Positions 16,654 through 26,651 of a stretch of DNA of 54,886 nucleotides are shown in pieces (positions within the stretch are counted from its first letter, which is position 1; each line of letters starts with the position of its first letter). The translations under genes were made by a program, and so were the position numbers. The notes below the pieces were generated by a model that saw only the letters and a list, made by a program, of their open reading frames with translations, searched no databases and was not told where the DNA came from. The stretch covers positions 1-54,886 of the forward strand of contig CAYHFW010000014.1 in NCBI GenBank assembly GCA_964355975.1, read 5' to 3'. The DNA is from F1-60-MAGs104 sp964355975 (lineage in GTDB: Bacteria > Planctomycetota > Phycisphaerae > Phycisphaerales > SM1A02).

Positions 16654-16680
16654 TTGACACTGTGTGCGCAGAGTTACACT
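16654..16680 (+). promoter_or_regulatory. Promoter of the recCBD operon
   Basis: Consensus TTGACA (16654-16659) and TACACT (16675-16680) with a 15-base spacer. An in-frame GTG lies seven bases after the -10 box, at 16688, so the transcript may begin at the start codon. Confidence 0.5.
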
Positions 16681-16687
16681 CGCACGC

Positions 16688-19600
16688 GTGTCATTTGATG
16701 CTGCCGAACGAGCGGGGAACGCGGTGACCGCCAACGGTCACCTCGTTGTTGTTCAGGCAACACGCGCCGACGAGCTTGTGGCAGATCTTGCCGAGCGGCT
16801 GCGCGCGGTTGAGTTCGGCGATCCACTTGATGAGTGCATTGTCGTCTTGCAGGGCGCTGGCATGCACCGATGGATTCGCCGTGAGATGGCGCATCGACTC
16901 GGTGCGTGGGGCGGAGTCGAGACGCCGTTTCTGCGCAAGTTCTTGTTCGATATCACATCGCGCGCCGCGAATGCGCCAGTTGCGACATCGAGTCGGCAGG
17001 ACATTCAAGAACTCGCTTACCGAATCGCCGCGCATGTCACGCGCGTTGTCGCTGAAGGTGGCGCAGTCGATCGCATTGCGCCATTTCTTGCTGCGTGTCG
17101 AGATGCATCTGGTGCCCTCGAGATGCAGACGCTGCTCACGCACTGTCACACGCTCGCAGAGTCGTTCGATCGATACGAGATGGACCGTCCCGAGATGATC
17201 GCGTCGTGGGAGGGGGGCGATGTCGCGTGGCGTGACCCGAGCAAAGAATGGTCGCAGGCGGCGACTACGGCAGAGTCGTGGCAGCGTGCGTTGTGGCGCG
17301 AAGTCGTGCCGGGAAAGTGGAAGTCGCACGATGCGTGGAAGCAACTTCGCGCACTCATCAAGTCGCTTGAGAGTGGCGCGTGTCCGCAGTCGCTCAGAGA
17401 GATTCGATTTGTCAGCGTCTTCGGGGTTTCGACGCTGCCTCCGCTTGTCTTCGCATTTCTTGACGCGCTTGCACGCCACATTCCAGTGCATGTGCACATG
17501 CTGGTGGCGACCGAGGCATTCATTGACAGCGGTGGATCCGACCGAAAGATCGCGGCCCTCGCAGCGCGTGCCGGAACAGACATCGCGACATTTCGTGCCC
17601 AGAACAAACGCGACGAGCGCAGCAACTTGCTGCAGACGCTTGGTGTTGCTGCGTTCGAAACGGCGAAGGTGATCGACGGACTTGCGCGCGCCGATGAGAT
17701 TCTTGGCGAGATTGAAGTTCCCGATCCGACCACGCTGCTTGGCGCATTGCAACAGGGGTTGCGCGCTGATGTTCCCGCGCGCGATGTTCAAGTCGGCAAC
17801 GCAGTCGAAGTCGATGCATCCCTGCAATTTCATGCAGTGAGTTCTGCTGCGCGCGCCGCTGAGGTCGTGCACGATGAAGTGCTGCGCGCGTGTGCTGACT
17901 TTCCTGGATTGCTGCAAGAAGAAATCGCGATCCTCGTGCCGAGTCTTGAGAGTTACGGGGCCGCAATCGAGTCGGTCTTTGAGCGCCGCGCCGCCGACAT
18001 GCCCGCGGATTCAGCGCTCTCATTGCACACCGCAGATGCCGCCGCCGCCGATCAGTCGCCACTCGCCGCAGCGGTGATGGCGATGATGACGCTGGTTATC
18101 GAGGATGCCGCGTTCGTGCAGATGCGCGCGCTGATCTCGCACGCCGTTGTCTGCCACGCGATGGGCCACGAGGTCGATGAAGTACGCAAGCAACTCGACT
18201 TGCTCGCTGATGCGGGGGCGACTCGATTCTTCGACGCTGCTCACCGTGTGCGGTGGCTTGGCAAGAGCGATGCTGCCGACGACCAATTGCACACGCTCGC
18301 GTGGGCGACGAACCGCGTGATCCTCGCAACAGTCGCGATCGATTCGCCCGCGAAGGATCATGCAATCGACTCGTGTCTTGCGAGCGACCAAGCTCGCGGA
18401 TTCTCGATCCCGGTCTTTCACGCCATTGGTGCGCGCATCGACGCATTGCAGGCATTTGCAGAGACGGCGACGCAGACGCGCAGGCCGATCGACGAGTGGG
18501 CGGCGCAACTGGCAACGCTCTGCGATCTCTTTCTGCCGAAGGCAACCGACTCGCAGTGGGGCGAGCAGCGTGTCAAGATTGCTGCCGCGCTCGCGACGAT
18601 CGCCAAACTCGCGAAAGACGCAGCGTTGCCACCTGTCGAATTCGCGGTCGCGCGCGGCGAGTTCGCGCGAGAACTCGAGAAGATCGTTGATGGTCAGCGC
18701 TTCGCGAGCGGCGGAGTCACACTCGCGCGTCTCGCGCCGATGCGGAGTGTTCCATTTCGATTCATCGCGCTTGTCGGAGTCGACCGTGGCGTCTTTCCAC
18801 GTCCGTTCAAGAGCAATCTGATGGACATCGAAACGCTCTGCCCGCGTGCGGGCGATCGCAACGCGCGCAACGATGACTTGTTGCTCTTGCTCGAGTCGAT
18901 TCACGCGGCAACTGATCGACTCGTCATCGTCTACGAGGGCATCGAGCCGAGTACATCGCGCGCGAAGCCGCCGTCGCCCGTCGTCGACCAGTTGATCGAG
19001 ACTTGTGCAGGGCACTTAGAACTCTCAGCTGCCGCTGCGACTGCGAAACTCTGCCGCACACACACGCCGATGGGTGATCAGCCTGAGGCGTGGCAACTCG
19101 GCGTGCCCGCCGGATTCGATGCCAAAGCGCGCGAGCGTGCCCAGACGATTGCCGCCGCGCGAACCGAGGTTCGTCAACGATCGTTTGTAGACGCAGCAGC
19201 GCCTGTCACGAACGCGCCAGTGTCGACACGCGTTGAGATTCCATCTATAGAAGAGATGGCGCGCGTGCTGCGCGATCCAGTGTCGGCATACATGAAGGCG
19301 AGCGGAGTTCAACCAGCCGACACAAGCGAACTCATTGGATCGGCGAGCGAACCGATCGAGTTCGATCCGCAGCATGATGGACTGCACTTGTTCAAGCTGC
19401 GCCAGCAGTCGTTGCCCCAGTTCATGCAGGGACGAGATGCCTCGGCGATCCGCGAAGAGTTGCGGCTGCAAGGGGCGCTTCCACATGGCGCGTCAGGAAC
19501 GGTCGAGTGGGAAAAACTCGTCGAATGGTCGAGCGGTGGACGCGCCGCTGTCGAGGCACTCTTTGAGAGTCGCGGTCTTTCACTTGGTGCGGGATGGACA

Positions 19601-20167
19601 TGCGATCTATTCACCTTTGATGTCACAGGATCATCACCCGCAATCGTCTGCGAAACTCTTCGAATCGAATCGGCTGCGACGCAACTGCTGATCATGCGGG
19701 CAAAAAAACCAGCCGACAAATTGCCGCTCTGGCTGCAACACTTGTCGTGGTGCGCGACACATCCGAACGCGCAATCGATTCTGATTGAACTTCCGATCGA
19801 GAAGGGTGGGGGTGCGAAGTGGCTCGATCCAGTTGATGCGCAACGGGCGGCGAAGACGATCAACGAGGTTGGCTCGTGGACTGCTGCGGCGCTCACTGAA
19901 CTCATGCCGTTTCATGGAAATTTGCTCAAGGAGTGGTTCGGTGGACGAGATCAAAGAAAGACGCAAACGCCAGAGCGGCAGATTGAGCGCGCCGCGGATG
20001 AACTCTTGGACGTGATCAAGTTCAACAAAACCATCCCACTCGCATTTCGTGGGCAGGAGTTCTTTGAATATGCATCGCTCCCCGCGAGTGGCGGCAAGCC
20101 GCAGACATTCGTTGACATCGCCACGTGGCTTGCTGGGCTGCTCGATGAGACGGGATGGTCGGTATGA
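16688..20167 (+). CDS. recC: Exodeoxyribonuclease V, RecC subunit
   Basis: The subunit of RecBCD that splits the duplex and scans for Chi during double-strand break repair. The N-terminus (LRAVEFGDPLDECIVVLQGAGMHRWIRREMAHRLGAWGGVETPF) matches the RecC helicase-like domain. Further family stretches are SVFGVSTLPPLVFAFLDALA, IAILVPSLESYG, FRFIALVGVDRGVFPR and LLLLLESIHAATDRLVIVYEG. At about 1159 residues it is similar to E. coli RecC (1122). The usual helicase catalytic residues are not evident, as expected for RecC. GTG at 16688 was chosen because the promoter overlaps the earlier GTG at 16664. It ends in an ATGA overlap with recB. Confidence 0.9.
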   Translation: MSFDAAERAGNAVTANGHLVVVQATRADELVADLAERLRAVEFGDPLDECIVVLQGAGMHRWIRREMAHRLGAWGGVETPFLRKFLFDITSRAANAPVATSSRQDIQELAYRIAAHVTRVVAEGGAVDRIAPFLAACRDASGALEMQTLLTHCHTLAESFDRYEMDRPEMIASWEGGDVAWRDPSKEWSQAATTAESWQRALWREVVPGKWKSHDAWKQLRALIKSLESGACPQSLREIRFVSVFGVSTLPPLVFAFLDALARHIPVHVHMLVATEAFIDSGGSDRKIAALAARAGTDIATFRAQNKRDERSNLLQTLGVAAFETAKVIDGLARADEILGEIEVPDPTTLLGALQQGLRADVPARDVQVGNAVEVDASLQFHAVSSAARAAEVVHDEVLRACADFPGLLQEEIAILVPSLESYGAAIESVFERRAADMPADSALSLHTADAAAADQSPLAAAVMAMMTLVIEDAAFVQMRALISHAVVCHAMGHEVDEVRKQLDLLADAGATRFFDAAHRVRWLGKSDAADDQLHTLAWATNRVILATVAIDSPAKDHAIDSCLASDQARGFSIPVFHAIGARIDALQAFAETATQTRRPIDEWAAQLATLCDLFLPKATDSQWGEQRVKIAAALATIAKLAKDAALPPVEFAVARGEFARELEKIVDGQRFASGGVTLARLAPMRSVPFRFIALVGVDRGVFPRPFKSNLMDIETLCPRAGDRNARNDDLLLLLESIHAATDRLVIVYEGIEPSTSRAKPPSPVVDQLIETCAGHLELSAAAATAKLCRTHTPMGDQPEAWQLGVPAGFDAKARERAQTIAAARTEVRQRSFVDAAAPVTNAPVSTRVEIPSIEEMARVLRDPVSAYMKASGVQPADTSELIGSASEPIEFDPQHDGLHLFKLRQQSLPQFMQGRDASAIREELRLQGALPHGASGTVEWEKLVEWSSGGRAAVEALFESRGLSLGAGWTCDLFTFDVTGSSPAIVCETLRIESAATQLLIMRAKKPADKLPLWLQHLSWCATHPNAQSILIELPIEKGGGAKWLDPVDAQRAAKTINEVGSWTAAALTELMPFHGNLLKEWFGGRDQRKTQTPERQIERAADELLDVIKFNKTIPLAFRGQEFFEYASLPASGGKPQTFVDIATWLAGLLDETGWSV

Positions 20168-23100
20168 CCCAGTTCGCGCTCGAAGATGCGACGTTGCAAG
20201 GCACGACAGTGATCGAAGCGAGCGCAGGCACCGGCAAAACATGGTCGATCGAGCAGATCGCGCTGCGGCGGCTCATAGGTGGACTGTCCATCGACCAAAT
20301 GTTGCTGACGAGTTTTACGCGGGCAGCCGCGGCTGAGATTTCGCAGCGCGTCGACGCGGTGATTCGCAAGGCGCTGCTTGATGATGCGGTTGATGGCGCG
20401 AAGTTGAACGAGCAAGCGCGCGGCCGTTTGCAAGCAGCATTGCATTCGATCGATGCTGCTTGCATCACCACCCTCGATGGATTCTGTTTGCGTATGTTGC
20501 AAGAGCACGCGGCATCAGCAGGCCCATTCAGTCTTGCAGGATGGCAACTCGATCCTGACCCAAAGGGCAGCGCTGCGCGCGCGGTCGCCGACGCGTGGAG
20601 TTGTTCGGCGATCTTGGATGAGGTCTGGGCGAGAAGTGCTGGCTCACCGAAGTCCGTGAAAACGGCGCTCAACGCAGCGCTCACCGATCCAGAGAAGCGA
20701 GAGCAGATGCGCAAGGCGAGTTACAAATCAGCAAGCGCCGCATGGCAGACGTGGGCTGATGCGTTTATCGCCGACACCGAGGCACATGTGTGGATGGAGT
20801 CGCTCCGCCCCACGCTGTTGGCGGATTACGCCAATCCAGTTTCAACACTGCTCGAGGGATGGGCGCGTGCTGCAGCGGCGACAAGCGCACACAGCAGAGC
20901 GCTCGCCGCGATTGACGTTGGTCGGTCCGTCGAAGAGATCGCCGTGTGGTTCACAACCAAAGAGGATGTGCTCGGCAAATCAGCAAGCACCAAGTCTCGG
21001 CGCGCCGCGGCGACCACGCTGACTGCCGCGCCAATCTGCGCTCGCTTGTGCGCAGAGTTCAAGAAAGGTGCGCCCCTCTGGAAGGCGACGTCCGACGCCG
21101 CAACGGGAGCGATCGCGATCGATGCGCATGGCCGACTCGCAATGAGCCGCGCGCGATTGCGACTCTTCAGTTTTCAAGATGTGCTCGAGCGACTCGCCGA
21201 TGCCTTGCGTGTTGAGAACGCGCCACTGTTGACTGACATTCGCGAGCGATTCAGGTTCGTGGTGGTGGATGAATGCCAAGACACCAATCCATTGCAAGCC
21301 GAGATTCTTCGCAGGTTGTTCGTCGAGTCACCGTCGCATGACCTCTGGCTCGTGGGCGATCCAAAGCAGAGCATTTATCAGTTTCGCGGTGCCGACATCG
21401 AGAGTTACATCAGCCTGCGCGATCGAGAGTCGGCCGATCCCGAGCGCAGTCATCTCAGGTCGCTTGCGATCAGCCATCGATCCGACCCCGCGCTTGTCGA
21501 AGCGGTCAACGCGCTCTTCGATGTGCCGTCGCCGTTCTTTCACGACGCGATCCAACCAGGCAAGGTGACGAGCAATTACGCCGCGCCGCGCACGCAGTGG
21601 AAAGATGCCCACAATGGCGCTGGCATTGTCATTCATCATGGGGACGCCGACGAGTCACTCAAAGCCGCGTACCCGCGTATTGCGCGGGCGATCCAAGAAG
21701 AGTTGCAGGCGGGGCACATGGTGAGTGAGAGTGCCAGTGGTCCGCTGCGCCCACTGCGTGCGAGCGATATCGCAGTGTTGTGCCGCACGAACGATCAAAA
21801 CCGCGCGATCGCAAGCGAACTGCATGCGCTTGGAATCCCTGCAATTGTGCTCGGAAGCGTGAGCGTCTTTCAATCAGATGCGGCCGCAGAGATCGCACAG
21901 ATCTTGCTCGCGCTCGCTCGCCCCGATCGTCGCGCCGCGGCGCTCGCTGCATGCGGCGGTCGACTCATCGGAATGACTCACGCGCAATCGAGAGATGAGC
22001 CCGCGACTTGGCTCGCGCGTGTGCGCCAAGCGAGTGCACTGCTCGAGATCCACGGCGTCGCAGCAGCGATCGAGCAACTTGTCGAGAGCGCACGCACCCG
22101 CGCGCACGGGGTCGCCGGAATGATCGAAGAAGAGGGTGGCGAACAGCTGCTGCTCGACTATCGACACGTGCTCGAACTTCTCACCAGCGCAGAAGGGGAC
22201 GGCATCCGCGGCGCGAACGCTCTCGCCTATTGGTTCGCAGAGCAATGCGATGGTTCGAGCGGCAGCGATGGATTCGGCGGTGATGGTCCTGATCGAGCGC
22301 GTTCGATTGGTCGCGTCGATGCAATCACATTGCAGACGCTGCATTCAAGCAAGGGATTGACCTACGGCATCACATGGTTGCCGACATTCATGGCCTCTGG
22401 ACACAAGAGCGAGTCAAAGGCAGACGCCGACGAATTGCAGAACAACGCGGGCGAACCACGTCGAATGCTTTACGTCGGGCTCACGCGATCGCGGTGGCGC
22501 TCCCATCTCGTCTGGTTGCATACGCCCAAAGCAGCAACGTCGCCGCTTGCGACCCTTGTTCATGCGCGCGGGCTCACGAATGCCCACGACGCCAAAGAGC
22601 AAGCCGCGAGCCAGCTCAAGACTTTCGCCCCTGCGCTTGCAGATCTCAATTCGCTCGCAGCAAAATCTGCGAAGACAATCGTGATTACTCCGTTGCCTAC
22701 GGCGACTCATGTGCGAAGTCCGATCGTGACACCTGAGACGCTCGCCGAGGCACTCGCACTTCCGAAGATCGAGCGCAAGCAAGCGCAAGTGAGTTTCACT
22801 GGACTCACGAGCCAGGCGCACCGAAGTGATGGCAACGAAGAACGCGACATAGATCGATCGGCCGCGCAGCAGAAGTACGACGAACCAGGGCACGCGACTG
22901 CTGCCGATCGCGCGATCGCGGGGGTCAAGATCGGCGGCGCGCCACTCGGAACCGCGCTGCATGAAGCGCTCGCAGATGCGCGCGCATTCGCCGCGCTTGC
23001 GCCAGGTGCAGATCGCGCGCCGCTCGAGGCGGCACTGCGCGAGGCGTTTGCGGGCATTGTTGTCGACCCTGCGGCAAAGACACCTCTCTTCGGCGACCTC

Positions 23101-23724
23101 GCCGACGCACTCGCATCGGCGCTCGCTGCGCCATGCATCAACACGGCAATTCCGAGCGTCGCGCAGATTGCGGCGCATCCACGCGCTTCGCGGCGTGAGA
23201 TGAACATGACGACTCCATGGAATGGATCGCCCAGCGACATCGCCGATGCATTTGCTCTTGAGCCCGCTCCGTGGAGTGAAGCGCTCGCGACGAAGATTCG
23301 CACGCTCGGGCACCGTGAATTGAAAGGTCTCTTCGTCGGCAACATCGATCTCGTCGCGCTTCACAATGGTCAGTGGTTCATCTATGACTACAAGTCGAAC
23401 AACCTTGGGTCTGCGGCGCACAACTACAGCGCGACGCGCGCACCCGGACAACTCTCTGCGCTCGATGCTGCGATGGTGAGCAGCATGTATCCGCTGCAGG
23501 CTGCGCTCTACGCGGTCGCAATCGAACGGTGGCTCGCGACACGCGAGACACACACCGCGAAGTTCGGCACATCGATCGGCGGCATCGCATATCTCTTCGT
23601 ACGCGGCATGGACAAATCGATCGCAGGGCAGGGGATCTGGGAGTGGACTCCATCACCCGAACTGTTGGTCGCACTTGGCGCGCGATCACAGAGTGCCGCA
23701 TGCCTTGCGCGGGGGTGCGCATGA
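20164..23724 (+). CDS. recB: Exodeoxyribonuclease V, RecB helicase-nuclease subunit
   Basis: The 3'-5' helicase and the only nuclease of RecBCD. Walker A (EASAGTGKTWS) lies near residue 20, LLTSFTRAAAAEI follows, Walker B VVVDECQDTNPLQAEILRR is near 370, LVGDPKQSIYQFRGADI near 400, and LQTLHSSKGLTYG near 725. The C-terminal nuclease has GNIDLVALHNGQWFIYDYKSN near 1059-1080, with the metal-binding Asp and the DYK motif present. Length 1186 residues, as expected. The start at 20164 overlaps the recC stop as ATGA and the stop overlaps recD in the same way, so the three subunits are translated in coupled fashion. Confidence 0.96.
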   Translation: MTQFALEDATLQGTTVIEASAGTGKTWSIEQIALRRLIGGLSIDQMLLTSFTRAAAAEISQRVDAVIRKALLDDAVDGAKLNEQARGRLQAALHSIDAACITTLDGFCLRMLQEHAASAGPFSLAGWQLDPDPKGSAARAVADAWSCSAILDEVWARSAGSPKSVKTALNAALTDPEKREQMRKASYKSASAAWQTWADAFIADTEAHVWMESLRPTLLADYANPVSTLLEGWARAAAATSAHSRALAAIDVGRSVEEIAVWFTTKEDVLGKSASTKSRRAAATTLTAAPICARLCAEFKKGAPLWKATSDAATGAIAIDAHGRLAMSRARLRLFSFQDVLERLADALRVENAPLLTDIRERFRFVVVDECQDTNPLQAEILRRLFVESPSHDLWLVGDPKQSIYQFRGADIESYISLRDRESADPERSHLRSLAISHRSDPALVEAVNALFDVPSPFFHDAIQPGKVTSNYAAPRTQWKDAHNGAGIVIHHGDADESLKAAYPRIARAIQEELQAGHMVSESASGPLRPLRASDIAVLCRTNDQNRAIASELHALGIPAIVLGSVSVFQSDAAAEIAQILLALARPDRRAAALAACGGRLIGMTHAQSRDEPATWLARVRQASALLEIHGVAAAIEQLVESARTRAHGVAGMIEEEGGEQLLLDYRHVLELLTSAEGDGIRGANALAYWFAEQCDGSSGSDGFGGDGPDRARSIGRVDAITLQTLHSSKGLTYGITWLPTFMASGHKSESKADADELQNNAGEPRRMLYVGLTRSRWRSHLVWLHTPKAATSPLATLVHARGLTNAHDAKEQAASQLKTFAPALADLNSLAAKSAKTIVITPLPTATHVRSPIVTPETLAEALALPKIERKQAQVSFTGLTSQAHRSDGNEERDIDRSAAQQKYDEPGHATAADRAIAGVKIGGAPLGTALHEALADARAFAALAPGADRAPLEAALREAFAGIVVDPAAKTPLFGDLADALASALAAPCINTAIPSVAQIAAHPRASRREMNMTTPWNGSPSDIADAFALEPAPWSEALATKIRTLGHRELKGLFVGNIDLVALHNGQWFIYDYKSNNLGSAAHNYSATRAPGQLSALDAAMVSSMYPLQAALYAVAIERWLATRETHTAKFGTSIGGIAYLFVRGMDKSIAGQGIWEWTPSPELLVALGARSQSAACLARGCA

Positions 23725-25397
23725 CCGCTGAGCCAATGAACACAGGGGCAACGATCGACGAACTCACGCCATCTGCAAGTGCGCAGTGGATGGGCGAACG
23801 ATTCGCGCGCGTGGTCGATCCGACGGGCGCAACAATCAGTCGCGCCGCAGTCTGGCTCTTCCACCAACTCGAGCAAGGGCACACCTGTCTCGATTTCGAC
23901 ATTCCTGTGCGTGCTGCACGCCGCGGCGCGGCGGCTGGCGACGAGCGTGATCTGTCGAGTGCGATGTTGCCCGCAGCATGGATCGCTGATCTTGCGAATC
24001 ATCCACGCGTTGCGCAGCAAGCTATTGGATCGCGCACCCCCACGAACACACTGCTCGTACTCGATGGGCGCAAGCTCTTTTCGGCTGGATGCCGCCACGA
24101 TGAGATTCAGGTCGCCAATGCGCTGCGAGCGATGGCCGCGACCAAGAGCGCATCGCACGACGCGGCGGTCGATGCGCAAGTTGCAGCGGCGACGACTCCC
24201 GCCGAGAGGGCAGTTGCGCTTGCGCGGCGCAGCCAACTCGTGCTCGTGACTGGTGGCCCCGGCACCGGAAAGACCACGATCGCCGCGCGCATGGCAGATG
24301 CGATTCTGAAAGTCGCCCCGATCGAAGTCGCCTTGATTGCGCCGACCGGTAAGGCCGCCAAGCGACTCGAGGGGGCGATGCACGCGGCTGCGAAACGCGC
24401 CGATCTCGACGCGCGCACGCGCGATGTGCTCGCGAAGTGCGCCGCAACCACGATTCACGCAGCAGTGAGCGCGCGCGGCGAACACGCACTCGCGCACAAG
24501 CGGCTTGTGATCGTTGATGAGTGTTCGATGATTCATCTCGCGCTGATGCGCGAACTGCTCTCGAAACTTCACAAAGATGCGACGCTGATCTTGCTTGGCG
24601 ACGCGCATCAGCTCGCGAGCGTTGAGGCGGGATCGGTGTTCTGCGACATCTTGCCGCGCGAAGGTGAGCGCGCGCATCCGCTCGCAGAGTGCACTGTGCG
24701 GCTCACAGAGAATTTCCGCTTTCCCGCGACAGGAGCGGTCGCGCAGCTCGCCGCAGCCGTGAACGATGGCGCATGGAATCGCGTGCACGATGCGCTGAAG
24801 TCGCCATCATCGACCAGTGTGCGCTGGCAGGTCGTTGGCGACGCGCGCGAAGTCGTTGCGGCGTGCGCCGAGGCGTTCGCAGAGGCCCCAGAGAGTCGTG
24901 TGCTCTGCGGCCATCGGCGTGGTCCAGATGGTTCGCTCGCGATCAACCGCATGCTTGCGAAGCGAGTTGCAAATCCCAGTAATCCAGATGCACAGGATGG
25001 CGACAACTTCGATGGGCGGCCGATCATCGTCACCGTGAATGATCCTGCGACTGGATTGCGCAACGGCGATACAGGCGTGATACAGAGCAACGCGCATGGC
25101 GAATTCGTGGCGGTGATCGAGGGGCACGACGTTCCCTTTCCGGTGGCGCAGTTGCCAGCGCACGAAGCGGCGTATGCGCTGACCATTCACAAGTCGCAGG
25201 GATCTGAATACAAGCGGGTCATCGTCGTGTTGCCGGCGCATCCATCGCCAGTTGTCACGCGCGAATTGCTTTACACCGCGATCACCCGCACGCAAGGCGA
25301 GGTGTTGATCATCGCGACCGAAGCGTCGCTGTGTGCAGCGGTCGAGCAGTGCGTGTTGCGCGCGAGCGGACTGCGCGAGCGGATGATTGGCGCGTAG
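23721..25397 (+). CDS. recD: Exodeoxyribonuclease V, RecD helicase subunit
   Basis: The 5'-3' helicase of RecBCD. Walker A (VTGGPGTGKTTIAARMADAI) is near residue 178, LIAPTGKAAKRLEGAM follows, Walker B VIVDECSMIHLALMRELL is near 262, LLGDAHQLASVEAGSVFCDI near 290, and motif VI region ALTIHKSQGSEYKRVIVVLP near 487, followed by LLYTAITR. The 558-residue length is slightly below E. coli RecD (608). The ATG at 23721 forms an ATGA overlap with the recB stop; the frame is open much further upstream but inside recB. It closes the operon. Confidence 0.96.
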   Translation: MTAEPMNTGATIDELTPSASAQWMGERFARVVDPTGATISRAAVWLFHQLEQGHTCLDFDIPVRAARRGAAAGDERDLSSAMLPAAWIADLANHPRVAQQAIGSRTPTNTLLVLDGRKLFSAGCRHDEIQVANALRAMAATKSASHDAAVDAQVAAATTPAERAVALARRSQLVLVTGGPGTGKTTIAARMADAILKVAPIEVALIAPTGKAAKRLEGAMHAAAKRADLDARTRDVLAKCAATTIHAAVSARGEHALAHKRLVIVDECSMIHLALMRELLSKLHKDATLILLGDAHQLASVEAGSVFCDILPREGERAHPLAECTVRLTENFRFPATGAVAQLAAAVNDGAWNRVHDALKSPSSTSVRWQVVGDAREVVAACAEAFAEAPESRVLCGHRRGPDGSLAINRMLAKRVANPSNPDAQDGDNFDGRPIIVTVNDPATGLRNGDTGVIQSNAHGEFVAVIEGHDVPFPVAQLPAHEAAYALTIHKSQGSEYKRVIVVLPAHPSPVVTRELLYTAITRTQGEVLIIATEASLCAAVEQCVLRASGLRERMIGA

Positions 25398-25434
25398 CAA
25401 ACGACCGATCGTCTCGCCTTGTCGGCTGGGATCC

Positions 25435-26586
25435 TCACCGCGCGCCACTGAGTTTCGAGAGCGCGTCGTCGATATCCCACCCGTCGACGATGCCGTCGTA
25501 GTTGTAATCCGTCGATGGATCACTGCTGCCGAGAGTCTCAAGAATCTGCACGATCGCGACGAGCGGTTTTGAACAGGGCTCCACTCCATCGAGGTATGCG
25601 GGCGCCCGGAGCGTCAGAACCGGATCCTCGCATTCGCCTGTGTAATCCAACTCGAGAAACAGCGGCGGTTCGCGAAGTGCGATGGTGCTTTGATCGCAAC
25701 GTTCAACCCATTCATCGACGAGCGTCACCGACACATCAACATCACCGTCACTGCGAAAGTCTCCTCGAACAACCACGCATGGGCGCATCAGTGTGTTCGA
25801 GGTTCGAGGCGCGTACCCATACTCGGTTCGCCCGATGGTGTTCGTACTGTTGAAAGTGTGAATCGTGCGTGGACCCCAGTCAAGAGTCGCGTCGAACACG
25901 TAGGCAGTTTCAACCCACGATCCGCTACTGAGAACATTGCGGTAGGTGATGGTGTGGACATCCAGCGTTTGCGTTGCACGAATCTCTTGTCCTGGCACAT
26001 TCGCCCCCAACGCGATCGCGTCGCGCCACGGCGCCACCGTGATATCGAGTGCCATCAGCGGATGCAGAGTCGCGGCCCTGTGCTTCGTGACCGTGAGTCG
26101 CTGATCGATCGTTGTTTGCACACTGCTGTTGGAGTGCACAGAGGTCCAATTCGACAACTGCGAATATGGAACGGTCGTCGCAGTTCGCCCTTCGAGCGCG
26201 AATCGACTCGTATCGACATCGTCGATTCGTCGCCGTACATCGAGCCAATTCGCTGCGTGAAAGCGACACTCGCCGCTCCACGCCGCTCTGATCGGCGGGA
26301 GGTTCGCGTTCAACCACGCAGAAACCTGCGCGATGGCACCTTGGTGTGGCGAAACGTGTGTGGCAGCAACCGAGTGAGCGAGCGGCGAAAAGACTGCGGC
26401 GGGAATTCGAAAACTGAACACTCGGTAGCGCGCGACACCCTCAACGGCTCGCTCTGATCGAGAGAGAATATGCGCGGCGACTTCGCGATAGTCGACGGGT
26501 TCGACGACTTGAGGATTCGCAGCTGGGCCAGAGAAGAGTGCCAGGGCACCGCAACAAACCGAGACGTTGAATGACGAATGGAACAT
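25435..26586 (-). CDS. Secreted protein of unknown function with single EF-hand tail
   Basis: Signal peptide (MFHSSFNVSVCCGALALFSGPAA), then about 330 residues with no family I recognise. A segment such as SVHSNSSVQTTIDQRLTVTK and LDVHTITYRNVLSSGSWVETAYVFDATLDWG suggests beta-sandwich sequence. Only one EF-hand-like loop is present at the end (DYNYDGIVDGWDIDDALSKLSG) and the usual WGxC ending is missing, so this tail differs from the other dockerin-type proteins here. The ATG at 26586 has GGAGG about ten bases upstream. A near-identical copy of its last 40 codons lies at 28166-28313. Convergent with recD, 37 bases apart. Confidence 0.7.
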   Translation of the reverse strand: MFHSSFNVSVCCGALALFSGPAANPQVVEPVDYREVAAHILSRSERAVEGVARYRVFSFRIPAAVFSPLAHSVAATHVSPHQGAIAQVSAWLNANLPPIRAAWSGECRFHAANWLDVRRRIDDVDTSRFALEGRTATTVPYSQLSNWTSVHSNSSVQTTIDQRLTVTKHRAATLHPLMALDITVAPWRDAIALGANVPGQEIRATQTLDVHTITYRNVLSSGSWVETAYVFDATLDWGPRTIHTFNSTNTIGRTEYGYAPRTSNTLMRPCVVVRGDFRSDGDVDVSVTLVDEWVERCDQSTIALREPPLFLELDYTGECEDPVLTLRAPAYLDGVEPCSKPLVAIVQILETLGSSDPSTDYNYDGIVDGWDIDDALSKLSGAR

Positions 26587-26651
26587 TGTCGAACGATCCT
26601 CCGGTCCGAGACTTCCGATCGTGCTCCCAGCGGATGATCTCCGCGCCCGAC

